The position numbers and the translations under genes are program-made. Source: Polydactylus sextarius (lineage: Eukaryota; Chordata; Actinopteri; Polynemidae). From it: a DNA stretch of 64,000 bases. The stretch spans positions 6,165,001-6,229,000 of the forward strand of contig CM028917.1 of the NCBI GenBank assembly GCA_016801845.1, written 5' to 3'. Shown in pieces: positions 1 to 11,399 of the stretch (position 1 is the first letter of the stretch; every line of letters begins with the position of its first letter). The notes below the pieces were generated by a model. It did no database searches, was not told the DNA's origin, and was given only the letters and a program-made list of their open reading frames with translations.

Positions 1-44
1 ATTATGTATATATGTATATATATATATGTGTGTGTGTGTGTGTA
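1..44. repeat. TA/TG dinucleotide microsatellite
   Basis: Alternating TA, TATG and TG units run from the left edge of the window to about position 44. It is a simple composite microsatellite. The array may extend beyond the window. Confidence 0.9.
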
Positions 45-299
45 AAACCATTATATAGTAATTACACTTTTTACAAATGTTCTTTTACCTTGTATATACA
101 CACGCTGTAGAGCTGACAATAAATCAACGCTTTCGAACGCTTTTATTTTGAAGGACTCCAACAGGAAGTTTCTGCGGCAAACATCCGCAAGCGCCAAACA
201 TTGCCGGTACGTCGGAAAGGTAAACAAATGTTTATTCCCGTGTTTTAAGAAGTGAATACACGACACACTGAACACGCAGACACACGGTAGAGAGTGGAG

Positions 300-395
300 T
301 GGTTTCATTTTGTAAACAAAGCGTGAAGTTAGTTGGCTGGACGACACTGTTTGGAAGCTAAAGCTAAGCTAACACTAGCAGCTAGAGATGGAACG
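300..395 (+). promoter_or_regulatory. pih1d1: Probable pih1d1 promoter-proximal region and non-coding first exon
   Basis: A good 5' splice site (GTGAGG) follows position 395 and would join an acceptor ending at 1726, just before the pih1d1 start codon. The 5' limit of the exon cannot be read from sequence, so 300 is only a guess. No TATA box is evident. The exon carries an ATG at 388-390 that opens a short upstream ORF, described separately. Nothing else recognisable lies between 45 and 300, although the CpG frequency there is higher than in the flanking AT-rich DNA. Confidence 0.45.
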
Positions 396-1220
396 GTGAG
401 GACAGAACACATGTAACCAAGGAGACGGCCTTAATTACTGTCAGTAGAAGTTGTTAACCGTGTCGGTGACCGTTGACAGGAAAGGTAGAGGACACGTACC
501 GAAACAGACAGACCTCTTCTGTTGCCAAGTGTGGCTTACTTTCTCTGATACGGGTATAATCAAGTCCATAACATCACCATCTGTCAACGCCGTATAAATG
601 TAAATCGACATGTACAGTTTGGCGAAATGTAACTTTTATAACTGGGGATTGGAGATAATTTAATGTGTCACAGTATGAGCTGTGAGTTATTACTACATAT
701 CAGTACTGCTGCTAGGTTAATGCTTATGTGCAAAAGTAGGTACAGTTAAACAAATGCGATGGAACAAGATTTGTGAACACTATGTGCTAACTTTATTAAC
801 AGCTAAATATGTTAAATTAAAGCAACCTGATGGAGAGTGAACCTTCATCAACCTACATCCACACAGTATGCTCAAAATAAACTATATCAATTTAACATAA
901 TCAATTATAAAATAAACAAAATGAAATACTATATCATAATATAATCCGGAGATCAGTCTCACTTTCTCTGCTGACACTGTTGAGAAATGTGTCCCAGCCC
1001 AGAGAATAGGTTTAGAGGAAATTGAGCATCTATCACAAGAAGTGATTTGGGTCATACAACCACAGGACACCATGACAATTACTCTGATAACCAAATACAA
1101 AATACCTCTTGTGTTGAGAATTGTGGGGGCTACAGTACAGCATCACCCAGAAAAGTCTTGATACAAGTTTGAGCTCCATATTTTTTAATTTGAATTCGAT
1201 TTTGTTTATTGAATGAACCG

Positions 1221-1544
1221 GACGTCAAATTACATCAAGGAACATGTTAAAAAAAACTTGAAAAGGCTGTAACATGTACATTCAGACACCTTGTCACACA
1301 CAATGTGAACCAAGATGTCTGAACATACGTGATATGTGACCGTGCCTGTGCTCTGTGCTGCAGGAGTTTAGGCCTCAAGGCTCTCGTCAAGTCAAAACTG
1401 TGTTACACTGAGAAAGAATTTAAGACAAAGAACTTACTGCGTCAGACTAATGCACATGCACATTGTGCAATAATTAATCTGTGTGTTTTATATGTCTTAT
1501 TAGAGTGTTGAGTCAGAGTGATGACAGATTTATGGACGTCTTCC
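1221..1544. repeat. Intronic direct duplication, copy 1
   Basis: Two blocks (1221-1268 and 1363-1544) are closely similar, in the same order and orientation, to 2948-2990 and 2994-3170. Shared words include CAAATTACA, CTTGAAAAG, CCTCAAGGCTCTC, GTCAAAACTG and GACAAAGAACTTACTG. Copy 1 has about 95 extra bases (1269-1362) containing a hairpin. A 17-base direct repeat (AGTTTGAGCTCCATATT) occurs at 1166-1182 and 1545-1561, bracketing this copy. It lies in the 5' UTR intron of pih1d1. Confidence 0.85.
1281..1323. repeat. Imperfect hairpin inside duplication copy 1
   Basis: TTCAGACACCTTG (1281-1293) faces CAAGATGTCTGAA (1311-1323) with one mismatch, and the pairing continues inward through TCACA/TGTGA to a five-base loop with a two-base bulge. 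At 43 bases it is shorter than an animal microRNA precursor. It lies in the segment absent from copy 2. Confidence 0.6.
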
Positions 1545-1738
1545 AGTTTGAGCTCCATATTCTAGTCACAGAACACACCCTGTCACTTAAGTGAAAACTA
1601 CTGTTTCATTATCCTTGTGGAAGAAACAAAACATCCGTACAGTTCGTAAAGAAAATTCACATTTCAAGGAATTTTTTTTGATCAAAAATTAATCAATTTT
1701 GTAATGGATTGTTGGATGATTGACAGATTTTTGGGGCC

Positions 1739-4700
1739 ATGACATCAGACTCCTCACTCCTCAACTCTGAGCTGGAGTTACAGCAGCAAGAGGAGCTGTA
1801 CCAGCAGCTGCTGCTACAGGTAATGTTGCTTGACGTGGACTGATGCCAGAATAAGCATATTTCTCTGCTGTGAATGAGGGCCAATCCCATTTCTACCCCT
1901 TAGTTCTCATCTCAACCATAGCCCTACCTCTCTTTTTACTCCAAATGAAGCTATTCCAGGACCAGCACTTCTAACCAAGGGGTATGAGAAATTTCCCAGC
2001 GTGCACAAGGATACGCATGCAGTTGTCAAAAAAGCTAGCAATTAAATTAATCAATACATTTAACTTATCAAGCTAACTTATGGTTAACTGCTAATCAATA
2101 ACGTTCATTAACATTATCTAGAAGTCGCTAGTTGTCACTTTGCTAAAGTTTTTCATTCATCTGATAACAGGATTCTTTTGTGACAGTGACTTCCCCTAAA
2201 ACCCCAAATTGTATGTAAACAAATAGGTTTTTAATTAATCAACAACTTGATCGGCACAAACAAGCCTGTAGACGCCTTTGTTTGCAGTCATTTGGTTGTC
2301 ATGGAGATTCCATGCGTTGTCTTACGTAGTAACTAGCGACAACTTCTGATGGCGTGTAACGGTAAAGTAGCGATGTCTCGTTTCCTAGGGGAGTGTTTTC
2401 ACTCCTACCTCTTACCACTTCATTTCAAGGATGAGGGGTAGGGGTAAAAAAAGAGAAATGGGACTGACCCTAAGAGCATAGATATTGTTACCTTTGTTTT
2501 CTTCTGTTATCAGACTTTATACTAAGTTAAGTTAATTAGCTGCAGCTTCATAACAGTGACAAAACAGAGGTGATGTAAACTGAGTAAGAAAATAAAACTA
2601 TTAAATAAACCTATGTTGAACTGAGCCACTGAGGGAAACCCTCTATTTTTACTGTTGTTTGTCCATGCAACCATTTTCTCCACACCGATTTATAAGAGAG
2701 GCTGTAATACACACATTGACTGTTTGGAAACCGAGTTGTCTTTCAGCTTCAGTAATACGACATCTTTGTATGTTGCAACCTAATACTAGAATTATTTGAA
2801 ATACACTTTTCCTTTTGTGGTCTACACTCAACATTGGCCAAAAACCAAGCTGTGAAACTGCATCTTTTTTGAGACTTTTGAGCAGCCAGTCTCAACAATG
2901 AGGGGGAGAAAGGATAATAGGACTATTCTGGATTAAATGTAGGCTAAACGTCAAATTACACTAAGGGACATATTAAAAAACTTGAAAAGCCAAGAGTTCA
3001 GTCCTCAAGGCTCTCATCAAGTCAAAACTGCGTTACACTGAATTTAAGACAAAGAACTTACTGTGTCAGTCTAATGCACATGCACAATGTGCAGTAGTCA
3101 ATCTGTGTTTTATATGTCTAATCAGAGTGTTAAGTCAGAGTGATGACAGATTCATGGACATCTCCCATTTCCAGTAAAAACATCTGATCTGCTGCAAATG
3201 GTCGTAACATTTTCATAAAAGTTGGTTCAACCACTCCCATGCCTGTCAGACATCATTTCTCTAGCAAGTAGCTTTGATGAAATGACTCACATTTAAGCAC
3301 TTTCTCTTTAATCCAATACAAGTGAACTCATCCAAACTTCAGTATCCATAGTGATCAAAATATAGACCAGGTCCAAAAGATTCATTTCTGGCCTAAAATT
3401 TGTTTTTGTTTTTTGTTATTTGGGTGTAAAACCTAGAAATTTCACCACACAAATACACATTTACATCCCTGGTCTCCCCTACGTTTGTATAATACTCATG
3501 TGTTTCATTTTACAGGAGTTGTCTCTGAATGTGTTACTGAATAGTTTATAGTTTATAGTTAATTGTGATATCTTTTTAGACAATGGGGAAGATACAGCCT
3601 GAAAATCCTGACTCTAAAGTAATCCGACCACAACCCGGTGAGTGTTTCCACAATACGACTTTTGTCATTGTCACCCTCATTTGTTTAACCGTCTCTTCTC
3701 TTCTCTCATCTCCCAGGCATCTGTGTGAAGACGCTGTCAGAGCCAGACAAGCAGAAGGTTTTTGTTAACATCTGCCAGTCAAACTCGGTCCCGCCTCCTC
3801 CTGATCTGTCCAGAGAGGAGCTTGTGGAGCTGCTCCAATCTGATGATCCCAGTGGCTATAGAGTTCCCATGAGCCTCGGCGAGCCACACACAGAAGTAGA
3901 CAACAGTATGTAACTCAAGATAAAGATTTAAGTGGTTGCAGCTGTCATAGTTTTTTGCAGATAGACATTGCAGCATGTTTTGATAGATTTCACTAGCACA
4001 GGCTGCTACTTTCCACACTCTGGATTTGGGGCGGCTGGGGCTCAGGCAGTAGAGAAAGTTGGTGGTTTGATTCCGGCGTCTTCCTGTTCACATGTCGACA
4101 TTGAATTGAATAGACATCATTAATGTGTCACTGTGTGAATGGCAAAAACTGTAGTGTATAGAGTTCCATTCAGGAGTTTTTATCAGGGAAAAAAAAAGCT
4201 GGTAACACACGCACAGAGAGCTGGACTCTGTTAGCAACCACATGACAGACAGGAGATGTCTGCATGTTTGTTCACAGCAGCGCACATGCACAACTCAAAA
4301 TGGAAGTTTACAAGAACAGTTTCCCTTTCAGAAGGTTTATATTAACTTGGATCAGCCTTGTTTTTATGTGTTTATGTGGGTCATGCATCACCAGGAGTAC
4401 ATCACCCCCGGTCCCCATTTTCCCGGATCAGTTACTCAACAACTGAATTGACGCTCTTCTCTCTTGGTTTCAGACTCTCAAGGGTGCACAGCCTACGATG
4501 TCGTCATCAACCAGGATTTCTTCCAAATGTGCCAGGTGTGTTTATGTTTGCGTGTGCTGGGGAGAAATACTCTTTTTAGAAATTCTGTGCAGCAGTGATT
4601 ATTACCAGAAATGTTCTAACCAGAGTTGGTAAAGAATCTAATGAAGTGGTGTAAAATGACCGTGTCAGGGCAGTCGTTTCTGCTTCAGATTGTAAGACCA

Positions 4701-7700
4701 AGGAGTATTAAATTACAATTTATGTATAATACAGTGAATAGCTCACAGTGGTTTCCCTCTGTGTCAGAGGCAGTCCTCAGTACTATTAGGATGTTGGCAG
4801 CTTTTTACACTTAAACGTCTCCTGTTAAAACTGCTGTCAGCATGTAACCTGAGCTAATGTTATCTTCCTTTCTCTTTTTTAAGTGAAGTATATTTTACAA
4901 CACAAGCAATTAGACATGTATAAAAAAAACAACTGAACAATAAGAATTATTAACCAAGTAGCCAAACCGACTTATGTAACAAAGTAATAAGGAAACTGTA
5001 GGATCAGACTTTTATAATGCAAGTGATATAAATGGCTGTGGTTACATAATGTAATGTAGTGCAAGCGTTCTTCTTGCTTTAGTGGACCACTGATTGACAT
5101 CTTGATGTAGCCTGTGTACAGGTAGAGACACGCACCGCTCGAACATGGACGAGACATTCATATGTATAAGGGTACATTTGTGTTCAGCTTCAGTAGAATA
5201 AGTATCGTTTCACTGTGTAGGAACTGAAAACCGTTTCTTCAAAGCACTGAGCTTTTAACATATGGTACCGATGACGTCAAAACACCCTGTGACCAGGCAT
5301 CGAACATATTTATAATATTACATATTTTCAGAGAGCAGAAGAGACGAGGCAGCTTTTGTTGTTACGTTTGATACATTAATAACACACAGTGGTTTAGGAC
5401 AATTACACCTTTACACACAAGACATTAACTTTATCCTCAGTGGTAAATTCCAGTGTGATGCGCAGAGTCTCCTGACAAGCAACAAACGAGCATGATGTGT
5501 TTCTACTGGGGAAAAAAAAAGTTTAGTTTTGTCTCTGTGAAGCTTGCTTCATAACATCATGTTTAAATCAAAACAAATCAAATCAAATTGTATTTATATG
5601 GCACTTTTCATACTTAAAAGCAACACAAAGTGCCTCACAGAGGATAAAAACAACAGACGAAAATCCAACCCTCCCACCCCCAGGGAGGGGGTGGGAGGGT
5701 ACATACAAACTGGTACATACAAACTGAATAACTCAAACAGGGAAATTTTATAAGAAATAGATCAATAAAAAATAAAAATAATATAAATAAAGACAGGCAT
5801 TAAGACTTGTGAATAAAACATATACCTAAATTAATAATAAATAATAGATTAAATATGATAAGGTGCCCTAGAAAAAAAAGTGAGAAATCAATGAAAATTC
5901 TGAGTGAGTCACACAAGGTGAGTCTTGAGTTTATGGTCAATAACTCCAACTTTACAACATCCTACAGCTCGTGGTGATAGAATCTTAAGCTGAGCTCCAG
6001 CTGATGAAGTGACACATATGGTGAACATGGATGAGAAGCTGCTTTTGAAAACAAAGGAACCACAGTTTGAGAAAATTAATGACAGACTATAAACAGCATC
6101 TGTGAGAACAGAGAGTTTGACAGGGATGTCACTGTTACATTTGTGTCACTTTGATAAATATTTTTCACCAAAACATCATAACAAGTTATTTGTATGTTGA
6201 AACTCAGCAACAAATCAGGATCGTAATTCTGGAAGTAGTCATTGTATTTGCTGTAATTGTAACCTGAAGTGACACTATCAGATATATTCACTTGTATATT
6301 AACTAACAAAATGAAATGTGTTTTATGTTTATGTTGTAGAAGGATCCTTTGTTCCAGCAGTTTGTTATTCTTGTGTCTTTAGAGGGTTTGGAAAACAAGT
6401 ACAACCTTGAGCTAAGTAGAGGTAAGTTTATGTCTTAAATATTTTTTTATATAATAGTAATAATAATCTTATTTTTTTTTACTTCCTGTTCTGTGTCTTT
6501 GTGTCTTCGCAGACTGGAAGGTTCTGAAAAACAGGAAGTTCTTAGGCTCCATTAGCGAGCAGAACATCCGAACAAAGAGTCGGCCAGTGATCGAAGAGCT
6601 GCAGCCTCAGTACGTCTCTTCAACACAACATTGACTAATGATTGACTTCCGGTGTTCGTAACACTTCCAAGTGTAACAAGTGCCACTGACCACCAGTGTG
6701 TGTGTGTGTGTGTGTGTGTGCGTGCATTTAATTACACTTATTTATTTTTATTATGTCTCTACAGGACTCTGCACTTTACTCCCACTGCAATTTTACCACC
6801 CCAGACTGTATTATTTACCTTTTTAGCTGCTTATAAGAAGTGTTTTACTGTTTTTATTCACCGTTTTTTTTTTTTACCTTATAATCTATTTTGCACTAAT
6901 TTTTGAAACTTGCATTTTTTTTAGTACATTTTGTCTGTGATGTCTTGTTTTAAAAAAGAAGGTGCGGTTTATTATTGGTATATTAATAGCCTGTGACAGT
7001 GTCTCCCTCCTTATTTCACCACAGGTTTTACCCTGTATTTCTGTGCAAGAAAAAACATTTTTAAAAAAAACTTGAACTTTGAACCTCAATGAGGATTCTC
7101 TGATGATCGTGTACTTTGGGATCCCATTTCCTGTTACTGTTTACTTTAGCCAACTAATAAAGACATAAAATACCTTCCTAAAGAGTTTGGCAAAAACGAC
7201 ATGGTTAACTTCAAATTATGGAAACAATAGAAAAAAAAAAACTCCTACTACCAATATGAAATTTAAAGTGGATCTAGTTCAGTGTTTGCTCCAGATGAGT
7301 CTGGTGCAGATCAGTCTACAACGAGAGCACTTAATTAAATCCTGTTGTTTCTGACTTGACGACTCTGACTCCCTCTCTGTCTCCTCTCACAGATGCAGCT
7401 CCACAGCCAAAAGGTTAATCTCCTAACAGTTCATTTCTATCATTCCTCTTTCCTCATAAATCATTGCTCGCTCTGCAATTACGTCTCACTTTCCTCAGAC
7501 CAGAGTTCACGTTGATCGTGGAGCCTCCTGCTGGTGACCCTGAGTACCTCATTGCAGAAATAAAGCTACCTGGGGTGGTGAGACGAGCTCTGAACACCAC
7601 ACTGCACTACCCATACTCTTTTTTTTTTTTTTTTTACTGCTTCTCTTGCAACATCTGTCCCAAATACAAATCTGATTCATTTAACTATATTAACCTGTTT

Positions 7701-8700
7701 ATCTAAAGGTCTAATTAAAACCACAAGTCATGGTACCAAATGACCAAAAATGTATATTTCTGGTTATATATTTTTAACTGTGAGGCAGCTACATAACTTA
7801 GTGAGGCTAAATGCTACATGCTGATTTCAGTGGCGATGGTGTAAAGGCAGATGTTTTCTGCATCTCCTGAGCTTTGAAACAGTGAGTGCAAGAGCACCTG
7901 TGTGAAACCAGTTGTTTCCAGTCGTTACTATTATTGTAATTACAGCAACAGTAACTGTATTATATTATATATTAATACGGTCGGTAAAGCATAAATCTTA
8001 ACATTTAAACTGAACTACATGAGCAGTGCTACTTTTTATTTCCGATCTAATGAGGTTGGGTCATGATGCAGAGACGCTCCAGCACCGTATCAGCTGGTTT
8101 TCAGTTTCCGTCCCACTCAAAGAGTTTTAGCGTGCACATTAGCTTATGCCAAGCTAGCTGAGGGTAACCTAAATTTCCCTGAATGTTTTATATTGTAATG
8201 TCGTATATAAATCCTGTGATAGACTATGACATCCTCATCTATGTGTATGTGTCTGCCATTCAGTTCTCGTCTCGCTCTCTGGTTCTGGACGTCGGAGAAG
8301 ACCGACTGGTGTTGACGGCCCGGCCCTCGCTTTTCCACCTCGACATCTTCCACCCTTTCCTCGTCGATCAGGAGAAGAGTTTGGCACAATACAACAAGAG
8401 CACAGAGGTACTAAACACACGTACACACACTATGAACAATGTAAACAACTTCATCAACTCAGACATTCTGGTGCTAACCCGGCAGCTGAAGTGCACAAAA
8501 GACACAGTCACCATTAAACTGCACCGAAAACAATGCACCAACCCTAAATATGGGCGTGGGTTTTTAACAGGATTCCAACACAACAATAGCACAGAAATGC
8601 CAGAATGAAATATCACACTAATGTGCCAAACAAATGTTGATGCACTTTGTTTTGTGTCTTTCAGATTCTCACAGTCACAATGCCTGTGGCGTCGCCATGA
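1739..8700 (+). CDS. pih1d1: PIH1 domain-containing protein 1 (R2TP complex adaptor)
   Basis: Ten coding exons join in frame: 1739-1819, 3580-3637, 3717-3905, 4474-4535, 6340-6421, 6513-6609, 7393-7413, 7499-7577, 8264-8407 and 8665-8700, giving 282 residues (human about 290). The N-terminal half is the PIH domain, recognisable by GICVKT, VFVNIC, VPMSLGEPH, QGCTAYDVV and GSISEQNIR. The C-terminal half is the CS-like beta domain (LIAEIKLPG, SLVLDVGEDRLVL, YHLD-like FHLDIF). In known family members the PIH domain binds phosphorylated DSDD/E motifs such as that of TELO2, and the CS part contacts RPAP3 within the cytosolic/nuclear R2TP-HSP90 complex, which assembles PIKKs, snoRNPs and RNA polymerase II. 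The start was chosen because the ATG sits just after an acceptor and the N-terminus is Gln/Leu-rich as in the family. All splice sites are GT-AG. Confidence 0.95.
2948..3170. repeat. Intronic direct duplication, copy 2
   Basis: This is the second copy of the repeat described at 1221-1544, without the 95-base hairpin segment. It lies in pih1d1 intron 1 of the coding region. The rest of that intron (1820-3579) shows no recognisable gene. Confidence 0.85.
4028..4171 (+). mobile_element. Degraded tRNA-derived SINE
   Basis: The segment begins GGGGCGGCTGGGGCTCAGG, then AGTAGAGA and GGTTTGATTCC. These correspond to the A box and B box of a tRNA-like RNA polymerase III promoter. It continues with the body motif CACATGTCGA and, further on, TGTGTGAATGG. 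I recognise this order from a common teleost tRNA-derived SINE. Compared with that consensus as I remember it, parts between the boxes and in the body are missing, so the copy is old and probably inactive. It lies in pih1d1 coding intron 3 (3906-4473). Confidence 0.75.
5570..5650. mobile_element. Fragment of a common teleost interspersed repeat
   Basis: The words TATTTATATGGCACTTTTCATAC and AACACAAAGTGCCTCACA correspond to a tail sequence found very often in fish genomes (roughly 'tatttatatagcacttttcatac ... acaaagtgc'). The family is not named here because I cannot run a repeat search. The repeat may continue through the AT-rich DNA to about 6060. It lies in the 1.8-kb pih1d1 intron 4536-6339, where I see no gene. 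Confidence 0.6.
5668..5700. repeat. C-rich/G-rich perfect inverted repeat
   Basis: Fourteen bases (ACCCTCCCACCCCC, 5668-5681) are followed after five bases by their exact reverse complement (5687-5700). The G strand has runs of five, three and three guanines, so quadruplex or i-motif folding is conceivable. A short direct repeat, TACATACAAACTG, follows immediately. Confidence 0.85.
6699..6724. repeat. GT microsatellite
   Basis: A run of TG dinucleotides ends in a CGTGCATT interruption. It lies in the pih1d1 intron 6610-7392. The rest of that intron is AT-rich and ends in a TTGAACTTTGAACCT-like tail (about 7070-7087) typical of retrotransposon 3' ends. Confidence 0.8.
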
Positions 8701-8766
8701 GACTGTTAATAATGAAAAATATTATGTCTACGTTGTTTGCCCTTTGTTCAGAAATGATAATGTACT

Positions 8767-8772
8767 AATAAA
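8767..8772 (+). terminator. pih1d1: Candidate pih1d1 polyadenylation signal
   Basis: AATAAA lies 67 bases after the pih1d1 stop codon, a plausible distance for a short 3' UTR. No other signal is as close. Confidence 0.55.
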
Positions 8773-11061
8773 GCAGTTTTCGTCTTTCATTTGCAGGATG
8801 TTTTTCTTCATGCCAACAAGACCAAACAACAACAAACCAAGCAGTCTTATGGGCAATAAGGCTGCTCGGTTTGTTAATGTAACTGGTAAAGGAATGAGAG
8901 TGGAGGGGGGTGGATGCAGGAAACACACGTCCTGCGCATTCGAAAGAAGTTTTAAGAACAATGAGTTTGTCTATCTGTTTAAGTATCTTTCATCTAAGCT
9001 TTTACGCTACTCACTGAGGTCTTTAATAATGCATTTTAGTCTTTTACCAAAAATTACAGTTAAGTTCCTCGTAACCTTGTCAGATTTAAAATCGCATGTC
9101 CATGATTCTTTAAAGTTTTCCTGGTTGAGGGAACATTTTAATTCTCTTTCAAATCCTACGTCGATCTCTTTCTACGAACTGGAAATCTTTCCTCTCGTGG
9201 AAAAAAACCAGATGAGTGAAGCAGTCAGTTCTCTATTTCTGGATCTGCTCTGATCTTCTCCCTCTGTCTGTCACGTTCCTTTCCCTCGCCAAAACCACCA
9301 CACCCCCCCAAACCCAACCCATTTCTCCTGGCTGTTTTGTTTTTCTTCCTAGTGTGGCCTGAGTGTTCACATGTGTTTGGCTTGTGTTTTTTTTTTCCTG
9401 AACTATTGTTTGCAGGATTGGGACTTTTCCAGAACTAAAAATGTGCGGGGAAAAAATATTGGCAACAGATGATATAATCTGGTAATTCCAAAATTCCATA
9501 ATCATAACAATCACGTGTCCAAAAATAAATAGATAAATAATGAAAAATTGTTTTTTGTTGTGGGGAAAAAGCAACTTGTGAGATCAAGTGTTAAATGTCA
9601 TCCAATCCTTAATTACATATACAATTCTCTGCCAATAGATGTCACACTGCAAACAAGTGGTTCCACATTTCCACCACCCCTTTTGTACGCTCAGCAAGAT
9701 TTTGTGAAGCTAACAAGAAGTGTCCGTCTACTATCATTAGCTCATATACTCTATGTCAATGGTGGCAGATAATGATAGCAACACTTTAAAGTAAAGAGAA
9801 GATGAGCTACGTCCGAGTCCAACAACTCATAGGGGTCTTCATCTGGTCCACTGTCAGAAAATTGGCCTTGGTTTTATCTGCTGAACGGTAGTTGCACCAA
9901 AATAGACGGTAAACGGACTGATGGGGGCGGTAGAAACATGACAGTCCGTCAGAACTGTTTGGGTTCAGTCCTTCGACTCTCAAAAACCAGCAGACAGCAG
10001 TTTGTGGCTGAAATGTGTACGGTATCTGATGTTGTAGTGTGTTGGCATGGACAAACAATAGTCCATCAAGCTCTGAGACAGGATCAACACATCTGTCTTT
10101 TCTTTTCCAAAGTCTACAGCTACTTAACTACTGTCACATAAACAGACCACAACCACAGGAGACAGAAGTGTGAACATTTATAACCACTGGTGTACCTTAT
10201 CTGTTGCTAATCAGGAGGCTAGAAACGTGACCACTTATCAATGCTAACTTTGCTGTTTCCTTGTGGATGTAACAGTAATTTAAAAAGTCAGGTCGTCGTT
10301 CTCTTTCAATCTTGTTCTTTCTTTACATCTTGTTCTTGTGCCTCCAAATTGACACTGAATAATAAGAAATTTAGCTATTTGTCTTGTGTTTTTTGCTGTA
10401 AATATGGAGCCACGGTCAGCAGTTAGGTTACATATCATTCCTAGGTTATCAGTTGGATTAATCCTAAAAATAAAGACAATTCCCCCTAAAGTCACAACAA
10501 CAACGGCTCAGAAAGTCAGTCAAAATTTGTGACTCGCTGAGTTGATGATGTCAGACGTGAAGAAACATGGCAAATGAAAGTGACTGATGACGAGAAACGT
10601 TTTGACGAGCTCCGTGTTTTCAAGTCGTCTCGGATGCTTTCTGAAACATTCGCTGGCAAAAGTAAAATAACCATTGTACTGTCATGAAGTTCCTCTTCTC
10701 TGGCAGCTCTCCGCCCTTCTGTCACACTCTCCCTCATCCATTTTGTCATCTCCCCCTCTCTCCACCTGCCCAGTGGCACCCACCCATTTGTCCACTGAGG
10801 TCATCCCTCTGTTCTCCCTAATCCTGCGAGGTGCTCGTCTTTCTGCCTCCGCTTAATCCGCCTGTGGCCCCCAGCCCTGTCCACACACACACACACACAC
10901 ACAAATCTGCACATTTGTGCACACAGACTCACAGTTATTCTTGTATTGTATACTTGGACACTCAGTAATTCTCACAGCATGCATACACTCATAGTCATTT
11001 AGTTGGCGCACACACACACACACACACACGCACACACACACAGTGCCCCTCCACCTCTCTG
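8773..11061. other. Intergenic spacer pih1d1-tnnt1
   Basis: No gene is recognisable. An open frame of 210 codons (8621-9253, +) crosses the last pih1d1 exon in the wrong frame and has no family resemblance. The spacer holds CA microsatellites at about 10881-10903 and 11009-11041. A pyrimidine-rich stretch (10680-10860) contains a CACCTG E-box and a CCACCC box, which would suit the proximal promoter of the muscle gene downstream. Confidence 0.6.
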
Positions 11062-11158
11062 TATAAAACTCCCTCTGTTTCTGTACAATAGCCACTGTCT
11101 TTCCTGTCTCTGTCCCTCTGTCTGTCTCCAGGTCTGGTGATACCACACCTTCATACAG
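11062..11158 (+). promoter_or_regulatory. tnnt1: Candidate tnnt1 core promoter and non-coding exon 1
   Basis: TATAAAA at 11062-11068 is followed about 25-30 bases later by a likely start region near 11093, and then by a consensus 5' splice site (CAG|GTACGT) after 11158. The resulting exon would be about 65 bases and have no ATG. The first coding exon opens two bases before its ATG with an acceptor (15664), so at least one upstream non-coding exon must exist. This TATA-plus-donor pair is the best candidate seen. It implies a 4.5-kb first intron, and other starts cannot be excluded. Confidence 0.4.
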
Positions 11159-11399
11159 GTACGTCCGTCTACCTCTCTGCTTTTTAATGTCAGCAACCCT
11201 TTGAATGCAAAGAACTTCTCCAGGATTTCCATTTTTAAATACACTTCTTTGTATTTGTACCCTATTTTTCTTTTAACTGAACTTCTGTTTTCAGTATTTT
11301 AGTATTGAGACACAGACTCAAATCTTGGGTGCCTGAGCATCCTTGAATGCACCACAGAGAAAGACTTTGAGTTAACTTTATTCAGTTGTGAACTTAACG

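Larger units (their letters stand above)
388..1742 (+). other. Spliced upstream ORF overlapping the pih1d1 start codon
   Basis: If the donor after 395 is joined to the acceptor before 1727, the ATG at 388 reads M-E-R-F-L-G-P and stops at TGA 1740-1742. That TGA overlaps the main ATG (1739-1741) in the arrangement ATGA. Such a seven-codon uORF could favour termination-reinitiation or damp translation of PIH1D1. The splice sites and the overlap are visible. The exon junction and any effect on translation are inferred. Confidence 0.4.

Noticed and set aside
8183..8608. Open frame of 141 codons on the plus strand
   Set aside because: It contains pih1d1 exon 9 (8264-8407) in the right frame; the rest is intron read-through.
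8621..9253. Open frame of 210 codons on the plus strand
   Set aside because: It crosses the last pih1d1 exon in a different frame, has biased AT-rich composition, and shows no domain or splice context.
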